64,000 nt of DNA from Colocasia esculenta (Eukaryota; Streptophyta; Magnoliopsida; Alismatales; Araceae). The DNA lies in the NCBI GenBank assembly GCA_014218235.1, contig CM024760.1, positions 8,970,049-9,034,048 of the forward strand, in the 5' to 3' direction. A program made the position numbers and the translations under genes. Under the pieces are notes generated by a model. The model was not told where the DNA came from. It worked only from the letters and a program-made list of their open reading frames with translations, and did no database searches. Shown piece by piece: positions 9,416 to 19,522 of this stretch; positions within the stretch are counted from its first letter, which is position 1; the number at the start of each line of letters is the position of its first letter.

Positions 9416-10683
9416 CAGTCTGGTACTTAGAAACTTTTTAGCAGGGAGTTGGATGGTCTCACAGTGTATAGCATGATCAAGTGTGTGTACAGGGGTGTAC
9501 ACACTATGGTTCTAGGGATGATCCTAACCAAGTTAAGCTTACAGTATAACACAGAAAAGCTTTTATTACTACAAAAGTGATCACCATCGTGGTGTGGGAC
9601 ATTCCTAGAATAATCATGGAGGGTCAACAGTAACATAATACCTAGTCCAATGATGAACGGAAGGAAGAAAGAAGTTTGAATCCTACACAAGAGATTTCAT
9701 AACAAGTCAAGTGAGAAGATTGAGAGAGAAAGGAAAAGAATTCTACCTTTTCATTAGAGTGTCCTCCTTCACACAGAACTTCCAAAAATATGGAAAAGAA
9801 GAGAAGGCTTGCAGCAGTTAGAGAGATCTGATCTATATCAGCCGAAGCAAGAGTAGCACATTGCATGTAGCTCCCACCTCAAGATCTGCAGCCCCTTTTG
9901 CTCAGAAGTAGCAGCAGGAAACACTAGGAGAAAAATCGAAGAAAGTGATAGACAGGGAGAACATCTAGGAGAAGCTCTCCTGGGAAGGTCAGAATGCTGC
10001 GTACAGGAAGATTTTTATCACCCAAAGCTTCCAGGTGCAAGGAACGCAGGCTTACAGGTATTGGGGTAAAAACCCTCAATTAATCACCCACAGCCACCTG
10101 GTGCAAGCATCACCCTACGATTAGCACATGGTTAAAAACGTGTAAGAGATTTAACCCACCATGACATAAGCTTACGTTGCCCATGGTACGTAAGCATGCA
10201 AAAATCCAAAAATCCTTGCCGTAATTAATCCATAATTCGGCTGGCCCAATGTTCCTCTTCTAAACATATCCAAATGAAGTTCATTTGTGTTTAAATTTCA
10301 GCCATAATCTAATGTAATGGTTTTACAAATTATGGTGATTTTTATTTTAATTTTTAGAATTTATCTTACACAGGGTGAAAATTCACCCGAAAAATAGTCG
10401 CGGCGGCTTATCCTCAAAGTCCGCATGTCAATAAATCCAAATATTTATGTTTATATTATCTCCACATTTTTCTGAGAATTATGGTGTTCTCAGATTTATT
10501 TTCGTTACAGTTTTCCGGTGTCGCCCTGTCGGAGCGCGCACCTCGGTGTACGACACTGGGGAAACGTGCGTCGTCCTTAATTAAACCCAGATCCTAATTA
10601 TTTCAATTTAATGAAAAAAAATAATATATAATAACCATATTATTCATATTTTCCTATCACTTTAAATTTTTTGGGGTGTTACA

Positions 10684-10722
10684 CGTAATGTCCCATCAAC
10701 TTGCCAAAATCATGATGATTAC
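10684..10722 (-). repeat. 39-bp fragment of the left (3') LTR of TG2
   Basis: Matches 32372-32410 in the other TG2 LTR except at the left edge. It is caught between the Tekay insertion and TG1. Its last five bases, ATTAC (10718-10722), are the TG1 target duplication; its first five, CGTAA, should be the Tekay duplication. Confidence 0.88.
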
Positions 10723-12265
10723 TGTAGACACTATTTTTCGCTCCCTTTTTAGGGGGACGAAGAACGGTCTCCACAAAGAGGGGAGGGGTGAAATAAATAC
10801 GTGGCAAAGTGTGTGGAGATGGAGTGAAAAAGCGGAAAAGACAATAAAAAGGAACCGTGATCGCCAGGTGCTCGAAGGCACCGAATGTAAACGGGTGAGA
10901 AAAGGCAGTACCTTTCACCCATAGAAAGCACGGGATGTGGGTGTGGGTTCTTTCCTCCTCCTTCCACCGGCCGGCTGGCGAAGGAGATTCAACTCAGGTA
11001 CCTGGAAAAGACAAAGACAACAAAAGAAGACAACGGGATTAGCCCGATGTGTAGTATCAAATAATAAAGAAAGAAATGATGGACATCAAATAGAAAAGGA
11101 CACACCTTTTGGGGGGTCTTTTAAACCCCTAACTAAAAGGTATGATGTGTGTGCATGCATTCAAATGTGAAAAGTAAAAGGGGCCAACATCGGAGCCGAA
11201 TGAAGAAAATGGAAAGGACCACATGGGGTCCGGAGGAAGGAAAAACTGGGGTGCTTCCCCGAGGAGGCCGGACGGCATGACGGCACTGTGGAGGGCAAAC
11301 GAGAGGAGGAAGACGACGATGGCAGCAATGGAGAGCTCGCGAGAGACGGAGACGAGGATGACGAGGAAGCAGACAGCGTCGAAGCGTGAAACGGCAGGGC
11401 TCCACTGCTTGAAATCCCCTCCTTCTCTCTCTAAAATCTCTCTCTTTCTCTCTCTAAAACTCTCTCTCTCTCTCTCTAGAACCCTCTCTCTCTCTCTGAA
11501 AAACCTCTCCCTCACCCGAATGAGCATCCCTCCTTTCGGGTGAAGCGCTGGCTGAGATTTAAGGTTCTGGGTCAAAATCGCGTCCAGCACAACTGCCGCA
11601 TTTAAGAAGGTCGGTTTAAGCATGGGGAATCGCTGAACCGCCTCTTTGAATCGCGTCAGGGCAAGCCGGCGCGACTTAAAATCTCATCCAGTTCAGTGGA
11701 CTCGTTTAAGACTTGCATGGTTTCGAGGCAACCAACCCGTGAGTGCGGTGTCAGCCGATGGGACATTGATTTGACTTTTCTGAATCGCGTCCAGTACAGT
11801 GGACGTCATTTTAATGTTCTTCCAAGAAATGCGTCGACTGGAACGGACGCGAATAAAGAAATTGGTCAGTGACTAGTTTAGCGACGGAATATCGACGAAA
11901 TAGCGACGGAATTACTCATGAATTGCGCCCACATACCCCGACGCCTTTCAATGTTCTTCAAGAAACGCGGCGACAGGAATGGACGCGAATTAAGAGGCGG
12001 TTCAGCGACAGGAAATTTTGTCATTGCTAATCCGTCGTTGATAGGCGACAGATTAGCGACGGAAATTTGACCGTCACTATTCCCTCGTTGAGTGCCCTTT
12101 GTGACCAGACCCCCCCCCCCCTCCCTTGGGGGAAGCACCAAGGAAAAATGGGTGAAATTCAGGAATATTGGGAAAAATGCTCTTATAAGGCAAGAAGCGG
12201 GACATTTTGGGCGTTACAGTGCAACTCGAAAACTTGCCCGCGGTGGGAAAATTCGCTTGTCTACA
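10723..12265 (-). repeat. 3' LTR of TG1
   Basis: Closely matches 19523-21037. Includes a CT microsatellite (about 11420-11510), several GCGTCC...GGACG hairpin modules (11575-11850), a block with repeated GCGACGGA (11870-12070) and a C homopolymer near 12110. Confidence 0.92.
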
Positions 12266-15200
12266 GATGCCCAACCTTGACGTCTGCTTTGCAGGGGAGC
12301 GAGCGGAGGGACACGAAGCAGAGCGAAATGAAGTAAAATGGAGTGAAATGAAATGGAGCGTAATGAAAAGAAATGTAGCGTAGTGCAGTGGAGTGAAGTG
12401 AAGTGGACTGAAAAGTAGACGTCAAGGTTAAAAGTAGACACGCGCGACAATGGGCGACTGCCACCTGATAAGAGTCTTTCTCCAACAACCTTGGAAATCA
12501 TCACCAGGATGAGGACCAAAAGAAGCAAGTGTTTGGACAAGGAAAGGAAAAAGGTGTGCGCGTGGGCACAAAAGCAAGAAAAAGACCAACTTCCAGCGTC
12601 GGGGAAATACCTAAGGACACAATCCGTTAGGTTGCACCATTGGGGGCGTCAACCCTGCCTCAGGTGGGTCTTGGGAAAATGGGAGATCAACTTCCAGTGT
12701 TGGGAAAGTACCTAAGGGCACAATCCGTAAGGTTGCACCATCGGGGGCGTCTGCCCTGCCTCAGGTGGATCTCTGGGAGCAAAGATAAAAGATAAGTCCA
12801 AACAAAGGATTCTGAAGGAAATCAGCCCGGAGGCGACAACAAAAGGAGTTGGGTACTTGACTCGGAATGGAATATTTCAAGTTGTTATGGAATGTTTAGG
12901 TGCGGATGGCCCTCAGATTGCCTTGCAAGAGTGGATTCCACTGTGATTTCAAAATGCATGTATGCTGGGCTAAAGGGAAAAAATGTTAAAAGGAGTAGAA
13001 AATAACCAAGGATAATATTGTCTCGCTGGTGAGTCAGGACCGGGGGTTCATGCATGGGTCCGTCGTCCTCAAATGCCAAACGTAACGGTCTATCCGTATG
13101 GCTAAGAATCCTCTGGGATTATCATGGTTTTTAATGAAGGGGAACTCTAACCCCAGATTCTTTAGAGCCACAAGGTCCTTGGTGTGTTCTTAGGGGTATA
13201 GCATAAATAACATGATGGTAAAGGCAGCAATAGCCTGAATGCGCCAGATGAGGCGACTCGAATCCTGCGCTCAAAACTCGTTAGCCAAGAAAAAACAAAT
13301 ATCATGGAAAATAGCATTTACCATGGAGCATGCAGCATGGATAAAGCGTTTAAACAACAAGCATGGCTCATTCAATTGGTTTGTTTTAACCATGAGGATA
13401 AGTGGACTTAGCCAAAGATAAAGTGCAAGATGGGAGGAAACCATGGTTGGAAGGATTGATGCGATCTGACACAGGCAGGAGGTGATTGACTTGCAATACC
13501 ATCATGATTTTTTTTTGGATTTTTGAAAGATATTTAAAGTTTTTTGGACTTTTGAAAAGTATTTGATTTTTGTAGGTTTTTGGAAATATTCGATTTGTTT
13601 GAGATTTTGAAAAGTATTTGAATTTGTTTGAGATTTTGGAAAGTATTTGATTTTTGTAGGTTTTGGAAGATATTCAAATTTTTTGTTGGTTTTGGAAATA
13701 TTTAGATTTTTGTTTGATATTTTTGGAAATATTTGATGTTTTATGGATTTTGACATATTTGATTTTTGTAGTATTTTGAAATATTTTGATTTTTGTGGAA
13801 TTTTTGAAATATTTAATTTTTGTGGAATTTTGAAATATTTAAATTTTTTTGGCATTTTGAAATATTTGATTTTGTTTGGAGTTTTGGAAAATATTTGATT
13901 TTGTTTGGTGTTTTTGGAATTTTTTGAATTTTTGTGAGATTTTTGAAATATTTGGTTTGATTTTTTTTTGCGGATTTGGAAATATTCAGATTTTTGTGGA
14001 TTTTTAAATATTTGAATTTTTGTGAAAATTTTGAAATATTTGATTTTTTGTGGTTTTGGAAATATTTAGATTTTTGTGGATTTTGAAATATTTGAATTTT
14101 TGTCGAATTTTTGAAATATTTGTCATGCCGTGGTGGCATTGAAATTATGAAAATTAACCGGCGAAGGGGGCCTTGTTGGCTCCCATGTCATTAAAGAATG
14201 CCCAGAGTAGGGCGTGCAGTTTAACGTGGTGCCCACGAGCTAATTGTACTTGGCTGACAGTGCCACTGCCAAAGCCACGCCTGAAAAAGCGCCTAAGTCT
14301 TAAATAGGGAGAAGGGAAGAATATTTGAAGATAAGCTTGGTATGGGTATTCGAGGAGTTGGGTTTGACTTCCTTCCTTGGCACAACCGTCAGAAGGTTCT
14401 GTCTCATTAAGCACTTGGGCTTTTGAATCATTATTTTTTGGATTTTGAGTGATTGAATGACCATTGATTGTAGGGACATGCATACGACCGGGACCATTTG
14501 GATCTCCGCGGAGACTTTGCCCTCTTGACATGCCCTGTTATCATTGATTTGATTTTAAATTTTTGCATGCATACGACCGGGTTCATTTGGATCTCTGCGG
14601 GGACTTTGCCGCTCTTGACATGCATTTTTGACTTGGGTTTGATTGGTCATTTTGATTTTGCCTATTTTTAAGACATCCCCTTCTGACGGAGTACCTTGGG
14701 TTGGTTGCTTTGCCTAGACTACCTCTACTACCCATACTTTGGCCGAATAGGAGGAGAAATAGACATTTGTGTCATTCAGGCCTGGCTGTGACGGTGATGG
14801 TGTCTACCGAGAGCAATCGGCTTAGGGCACCGTGGAGTGTGTGCAAGTGCCCATGCTAAGGGCAAATTTTAATGACCCGGGAGGGAATTTTGGACTCTTA
14901 GCGCGGAGTTCTCATAGAAAAAAATTGCTGCGATAGCATGGCAATATTGAAATATTCATCTTTTTATGGATTTTTGACACTTTGACACCGCTAAAATATG
15001 GTAAGATTTCGAAGGGTAAAGGAGGATGGATGCCCTGCATTGGGGCGAGACTCGTGGACTACAAGAATTTACATTTTTTATTTTAATTAAAAAATGAGTG
15101 GGGACTAAAGCCTCGAAAAGAGTGAGAGAAGGGTCGAAGGACCCAATTGGAAACGGAGAGAACGAATGCCCGGCGTTGGGGCGAGACTCGGAGGTCTATG

Positions 15201-15557
15201 AGAATGTACATTTTTTTATTCAGAATTAAAAGGATAAGTGGGGGCTGAAGCCCTGAAAATAGTGCAAGATGGGTCAAAGGACCCGATTAAAGATGGAGAG
15301 GAGGAAGCGGAGGAAAGACTTTGGAGACTCCGGCGGGGCCGAAGGGGAGAAAGGAACAAAAGGGCCGCGAAGGGCCAACTAGGAGGGTGCGCAGCGTGGG
15401 GCGCGAAGAGATGTGCCACATGGGGCACTAGATGAACAAAAATGGGCTTGATGCCCAGTGTACGCTGAGGGATCATAAAATAATGAAAATAAAAAGCCTC
15501 CCGTGAGGAGGGAATGTAGAGAACCCACGGGTCTGTACTAAGCAATATAAAAGAAGA
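12266..15557 (-). other. long 3' non-coding region of TG1
   Basis: No supportable gene in 3.3 kb. It contains internal doublets: two copies of a ~100-bp unit with CACAATCCGTTAGGTTGCAC (about 12585-12680 and 12687-12775); two copies of a unit with CATACGACCGGG (about 14476-14530 and 14566-14625); two copies of a unit ending GGGGCGAGACTCG (about 15030-15100 and 15165-15235). 12300-12420 is a purine-rich stretch built on GAAATGGAGTG-like pentads. The order is the same in TG2 (21679-24640). Confidence 0.75.
13505..14128. repeat. AT-rich degenerate array in TG1
   Basis: About 620 bp of imperfect repeats around GAAATATTTGATTTTTGTGG, roughly 30-35 bp each. In TG2 the equivalent array (22925-23175) is only about 250 bp. 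The long minus-strand ORFs rich in Lys, Asn, Phe and Ile across it are by-products of the repeat. Confidence 0.85.
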
Positions 15558-18413
15558 TTAAAAAAAAGAGGGGGGTGAAGGTCCCCTGGCCTGTTGCCGT
15601 GCCCGTCGATCGGATTTGGACTTGGGGGTCGACGTTGGGACCCTCAAGTATCTCCTCACAAATCTTGCCCAGCGGGCATATGGACGTGATCTTCTCCTTT
15701 GAATTGAACGGCTCTCGAAAATTAAAGGAAAATTGTTGACTTCTGTTGAAGTTTCGATGAAGAGTGATAACTCCCGTGGAATAAAATTCAGTGAAAGGGT
15801 GGGGAGTTCCATCGGCAATGTCAGAAGCAACAATAAAGGGACTGTGCCCAAGGAATGCGTTGTGTGACATAAGAGGGGGCATGCCCCTTGGGTGGTAGAT
15901 TGTGCCAATGGTTTGGCTTCGAAGTGCGTGTGCACAATCTGCATGGTTGTCGCCCTCGCTGGAGCGGAAAGGTGCAACAGTGGTAACTCCCTTAAAATAT
16001 GATCAAATGGACGGGTGGAGAGTTCCACTGGCTGAGTTAAAGGCAACAATGAGGGGCTCGTGCCCAGCGATTGTATGATACGTGATATGGAAAGGGGCAC
16101 GACCCCTTGGGAAAACGATTGTGCCAAGAATTTGGTTTTGGAGTGAGATAGCATAATCTGAATAGTTAACCCCTTCACTGGAGTGGGAAGGTTCACAACA
16201 ATGGTGTGAGGGGCCATGAGAGCCTGGAGGGAGAGATTCCCTATGAGTACTTGAAAATGAACCCGACTGGCGACGGGTATGATTGGCAAATTCTGAAAAG
16301 AAGGCCTCTTGACGGCTAAAATTGAAGTGGAAAAATTTCGCTCGAGACATGTGCCCGGCGTATGAACAATGACCGGCATGCGGTGGATAAAATCATGATG
16401 TTGGAAAAGCATGCCCGGTCCCGGGACTGAAATGATTGGCAGAGAGGACTGCGGCTTGGAAAGTATGCCCGGTATGCGAACGATGACCGGTATGCGGGGG
16501 ATCTGATCATGAAATTTGAAAAGCACGCCTGGTCCCGAGACTGGAATAACTGGCTCGAAAAATGTGCCCGGCATATTGATAATGATCGGCATGTGTGGAA
16601 TAAATTCTGGGATTTTAAAAAGCATGCCCGGTCCCGGGGCTTCCTTCTGCTTCTGACGCGACTTTTTGCTCCTTGAAAATTTACGCCTGCTCCGGCAGAC
16701 GAGAGTGGATATGATGGGTGTAGTGGAAAGCTGTATGGACTGTGGAGGCGTAATGGATATAACAGCAAGAGGTTGCTCGGGTGTGGTTGCCAAGGATGTT
16801 GGCGGTGTGGGAGGTGTAGTGATCGGTGTGATGGTGGGAGTAATGGGAGTGGGTTTGATGGGTGTAGGTTTGATGATGGTGGGTGGTGTAGGTAAATGGC
16901 GTACGGAGATGACCTGGGAAGGTTCATCATCGTAGCGCCAAGTGGTTTCGCGGGGTGGTTGGCGGCTGGAAACTTCAACCCGAGCAACAGGCTGTGATGG
17001 TAGTGGAGGAGATGGCTGTGGGGGTGGTGGTGTCGGCATGGGAGCCAGAGCAAGTGCAACGTAGGGCACCGGAGCTTCTTCATAAACAGGGGCGTCGTAG
17101 GGCCCAGTTTGAGGTTAATGGGTCCGAGGAGGACGAATCAGTGGACGCCTGGGTGGAGGCATGCCATAATAAATGGGAAGTGATGGCAGTTGTGCAAAAG
17201 GAGTGGATGTTGTATGGTGGCAAGGTGGATGGTGGATGGCATCCACTGATCCGTTCTCTCTCGATTTAATTTGATCAAAAAGTTTCGCGATCGGGGAGTC
17301 CATTAAATGGGCTTGAATGTAACGTCCTCGTTCGTAGAGCTCCTCCATAGAGGTGATTTGATTCATGGCCAGGATGTGCCTGAACCTTGGAGTAGAATTT
17401 GAAATGATTATTTTAATTTGCTCTGACTCCGAGAGCTCACGCTGCAAGCGCATGGCCATTGACCTCCAACGGTCAGCAAATTGTACAAAGACCTCGTTGG
17501 CCCTCATCTTCTCGGATACTAGATCCGTGATAGAGAGATAGGAGCTGATGCGGTCTTTGTACCTCTGAAGGAATCTTTTGTACAAAGAGCGGAAGTCTCC
17601 TGCCTCACTTGGCTCTAAGGAGTAGAACCATTTGAGCGCAGGGCCGTCAAGAGATTTTCTAAATAAATATGCCAACATGACGGGATCACGTTGCCAATGG
17701 GAAGACTCATAGAGGTATTCTTTGACATGAATGTAGGGGTTACCCGTGCCATTGTACAGTCGGTACGACGGCATCTCCGAAGGATGAATGTAAATTTTTG
17801 GGAGAGCCGGCATGGCGGCAACAGGGTTGCCCTTGGAATTTGAAAATTCATTGATTTGATTCTCCAGAGTGTTCAATCTCCAGAGAAGAGCATGTTCTGG
17901 AGAAATGAGGGGTTGCTGGGCCTATGAGGAAATACATGGGGGTGGCCTTGAATTAATGGGCCTTCCCAAGGGGCGGTCTGTTCGGACCGGAGCACGGGAG
18001 TGCAAATGGCCAGGGGGCCGAGGTGATGAAGAATGTACAGGGGTATGTGGCGAAGTCGCCGGAATGTACAAAGGCGGGTGCCTGGGGGAAGGAGAAGAAG
18101 AAGGAGTCGCAGCAGGAGTCACACCCTCAACTAAAGATTGGATCATATTTAATTGCTGAGGAGTGAGCTGATCCAGTGCATGCAGGACAGTTTGCACAGT
18201 TGGGTCTTGGGAGGTGGACTCTCGTTGGGTTTTGATTGGAGGTAAATGTGAGGGGACATCAAATTGGTTAGTGCGCGGTGTGCGCACATAACCGTAGGAA
18301 GTGGAAGCTTGTCCCTCACGGTGGTGAGATGGACCAACATGGGACTGGAAAGATGGGGATGTGACGTTATCCTCATAGTCCTCATAATAATCAGCTTGAT
18401 GATGTGGATCCAT
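15558..18413 (-). pseudogene. gag: TG1 Gag-like proline-rich protein with two in-frame stops
   Basis: One reading frame of about 951 codons, interrupted only by TAG at 17922-17924 and TAA at 17115-17117; no frameshift is needed. Residues 1-180 are Pro/Ser/His-rich. About 210-375 form a gypsy-type Retrotrans_gag domain (YNGTGNP, then FADRWR, then the ERGRYIQ end). From about 425 on the protein is Pro/Thr/Ile-rich, with three copies of a ~35-residue unit with GPGMLF and MPVIV cores (DNA 16330-16640) and two copies of an ~80-residue unit. It ends with an Arg/Lys-rich tail. No CCHC knuckle is seen. The chosen start, ATG at 18411-18413 in context AAAAATGG, is conserved in TG2; an in-frame ATG 12 codons earlier is also conserved. 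Confidence 0.82.
16330..16640 (-). repeat. three-unit repeat in the TG1 Gag C-terminal region
   Basis: GCATGCCCGGTCCC-type blocks recur at about 16409, 16523 and 16622, each with a CCGG-containing CGATGACCGGTATG-like partner. In protein they give repeated GPGMLF...MPVIV...PGT units. TG2 keeps a shorter version at about 25160-25250. Confidence 0.8.
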
Positions 18414-18449
18414 TTTTAACAAAGCAATAAGCAAACAAATTTTGAACAA

Positions 18450-19522
18450 GGATTAGCCAATCAATATGCGGTTCAAACAAGTTGTAATGCTTAGCGCTTG
18501 TTTTAAGAGTTTCACAATTATTTAAATGGATTGAAAAATATTGTGTCACTCCAGGTGAGATCCTAGTTGGGTAGAGGATGTAACTTCGGATTACAACTAG
18601 AATCACCTCTCACCGTGCAACAAATGGATATCTAACCCGGGTCACCGGTAGAGGTACCGCCTGCTCGGTCCGCCGTGAGGGAATCCACGGGGTACGAAGT
18701 CTTACGGGGTTCCGGGAGAAGGTTCACTGGTCCAAAGGGACGGAATGCCCAATGGAGTGTTTGCCCTCACCGGAAGGGGTGTGTGGAGCCTAGGAATATG
18801 AGGGAAGGAGGTCCCCCGACCGATGCAAAATGTCCACAATGCAACAGTTTATAACACAAATGGCAGAAGGAGGCGTTTCGGTCAACTCTTTAAATCGCGG
18901 CAGGTACAGCCGCCGTGATTCACAAATCGCGTCCAGTCACTTCGACGCGGAACTAAAAGCCCCAGAAAGGCTGTCAGCGACGCGCGAGGTCCCTGTGGAC
19001 GGTCTGTGTAAACAGAAACGCGTCGGCTTCAGCCGCTACGACAATAAGCATGCACTAAATCGCGTCCACTGGGTGTGACGCGCATAAAGACAGAAATCCT
19101 GACTCCGAAAATTTTTAAAATGGCTCAAAATCGCATCGACCGTACGCGACATGAATCAAGCCAGTAACCCGCCCCACGAAAATTTTCAGAAAAACAAACA
19201 AATGGCGGTGAATCGCGTCGGCTATCCCTGTCGCGATTCAAGCCAGTAAGCTAAAACGCAAAAAAAATCACAAAATGAACAAGTAGCATGCACGCATTCA
19301 ACTGAAAAAAAATGAAAACTAAAAACTATATGCTAATCAACTTACATAAACATAAAATTAAATAAATAATAACGATAAAAGTAATAAAAGAACGCCGCGT
19401 GGGGCGAAATAAAATGGCATACGTGGGTGCCAAAAAAGTAACGTCACGTGGGGCGCAAAAAGGAAAGGCACACGTGGGTGCCTAAATGAGGTACCCGAGC
19501 TGAAATGTAGAGTGTCCCACAA
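18450..19522 (-). other. 5' leader of TG1 with hairpin modules
   Basis: Between gag and the 5' LTR. No supportable ORF. 18890-19260 holds a run of short CpG-rich inverted modules: GCGGC/GCCGC at 18897-18913, GCGTC/GACGC near 18928-18948, another near 19052-19075, and AATCGCG/CGCGATT near 19209-19240. Junction oddity: AGTGTCC (19511-19517) and GGACACT (19526-19532) form a perfect inverted repeat across the LTR edge. Confidence 0.75.

Larger units (their letters stand above)
1131..10683 (-). mobile_element. Ty3/gypsy chromovirus, Tekay/Del type (left LTR truncated)
   Basis: Transcribed right to left: 5' LTR 7777-10683, primer site 7757-7768, small leader ORF 7302-7640, gag-PR-RT 4483-6969, rest of RNase H 4289-4483, integrase plus chromodomain 2628-4286, polypurine tract 2573-2584, 3' LTR from 2572 leftwards. 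The C-terminal chromodomain and the LTR start TGTAACACCCC on the minus strand place it in the Tekay/Del clade. The 3' LTR is interrupted at 1131 by the CACTA element, so about 1.4 kb of it lies beyond the window. The element sits in the left LTR of TG2: the flank 10684-10722 matches 32372-32410. Two frameshifts in RNase H mean this copy cannot make a full polyprotein as read. Confidence 0.92.
7777..10683 (-). repeat. 5' LTR of the Tekay element (complete, 2.9 kb)
   Basis: Bounded by TG (7777) and CA (10683) in the plus-strand view, with the primer site on the left and TG2 sequence on the right. Contains an 18/19-bp inverted repeat (8962-9018) and an array of CAGTCGAATG motifs (about 9100-9415). 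The distal half matches 1131-2572. Confidence 0.92.

Noticed and set aside
10679..12540. Many overlapping ORFs in the TG1 LTR on both strands
   Set aside because: Non-coding LTR; the ORFs differ between the two LTRs and have no domain.
13502..14139. Two ~110-codon Lys/Asn/Phe-rich ORFs on the minus strand
   Set aside because: They follow from the AT-rich array and have no domain.
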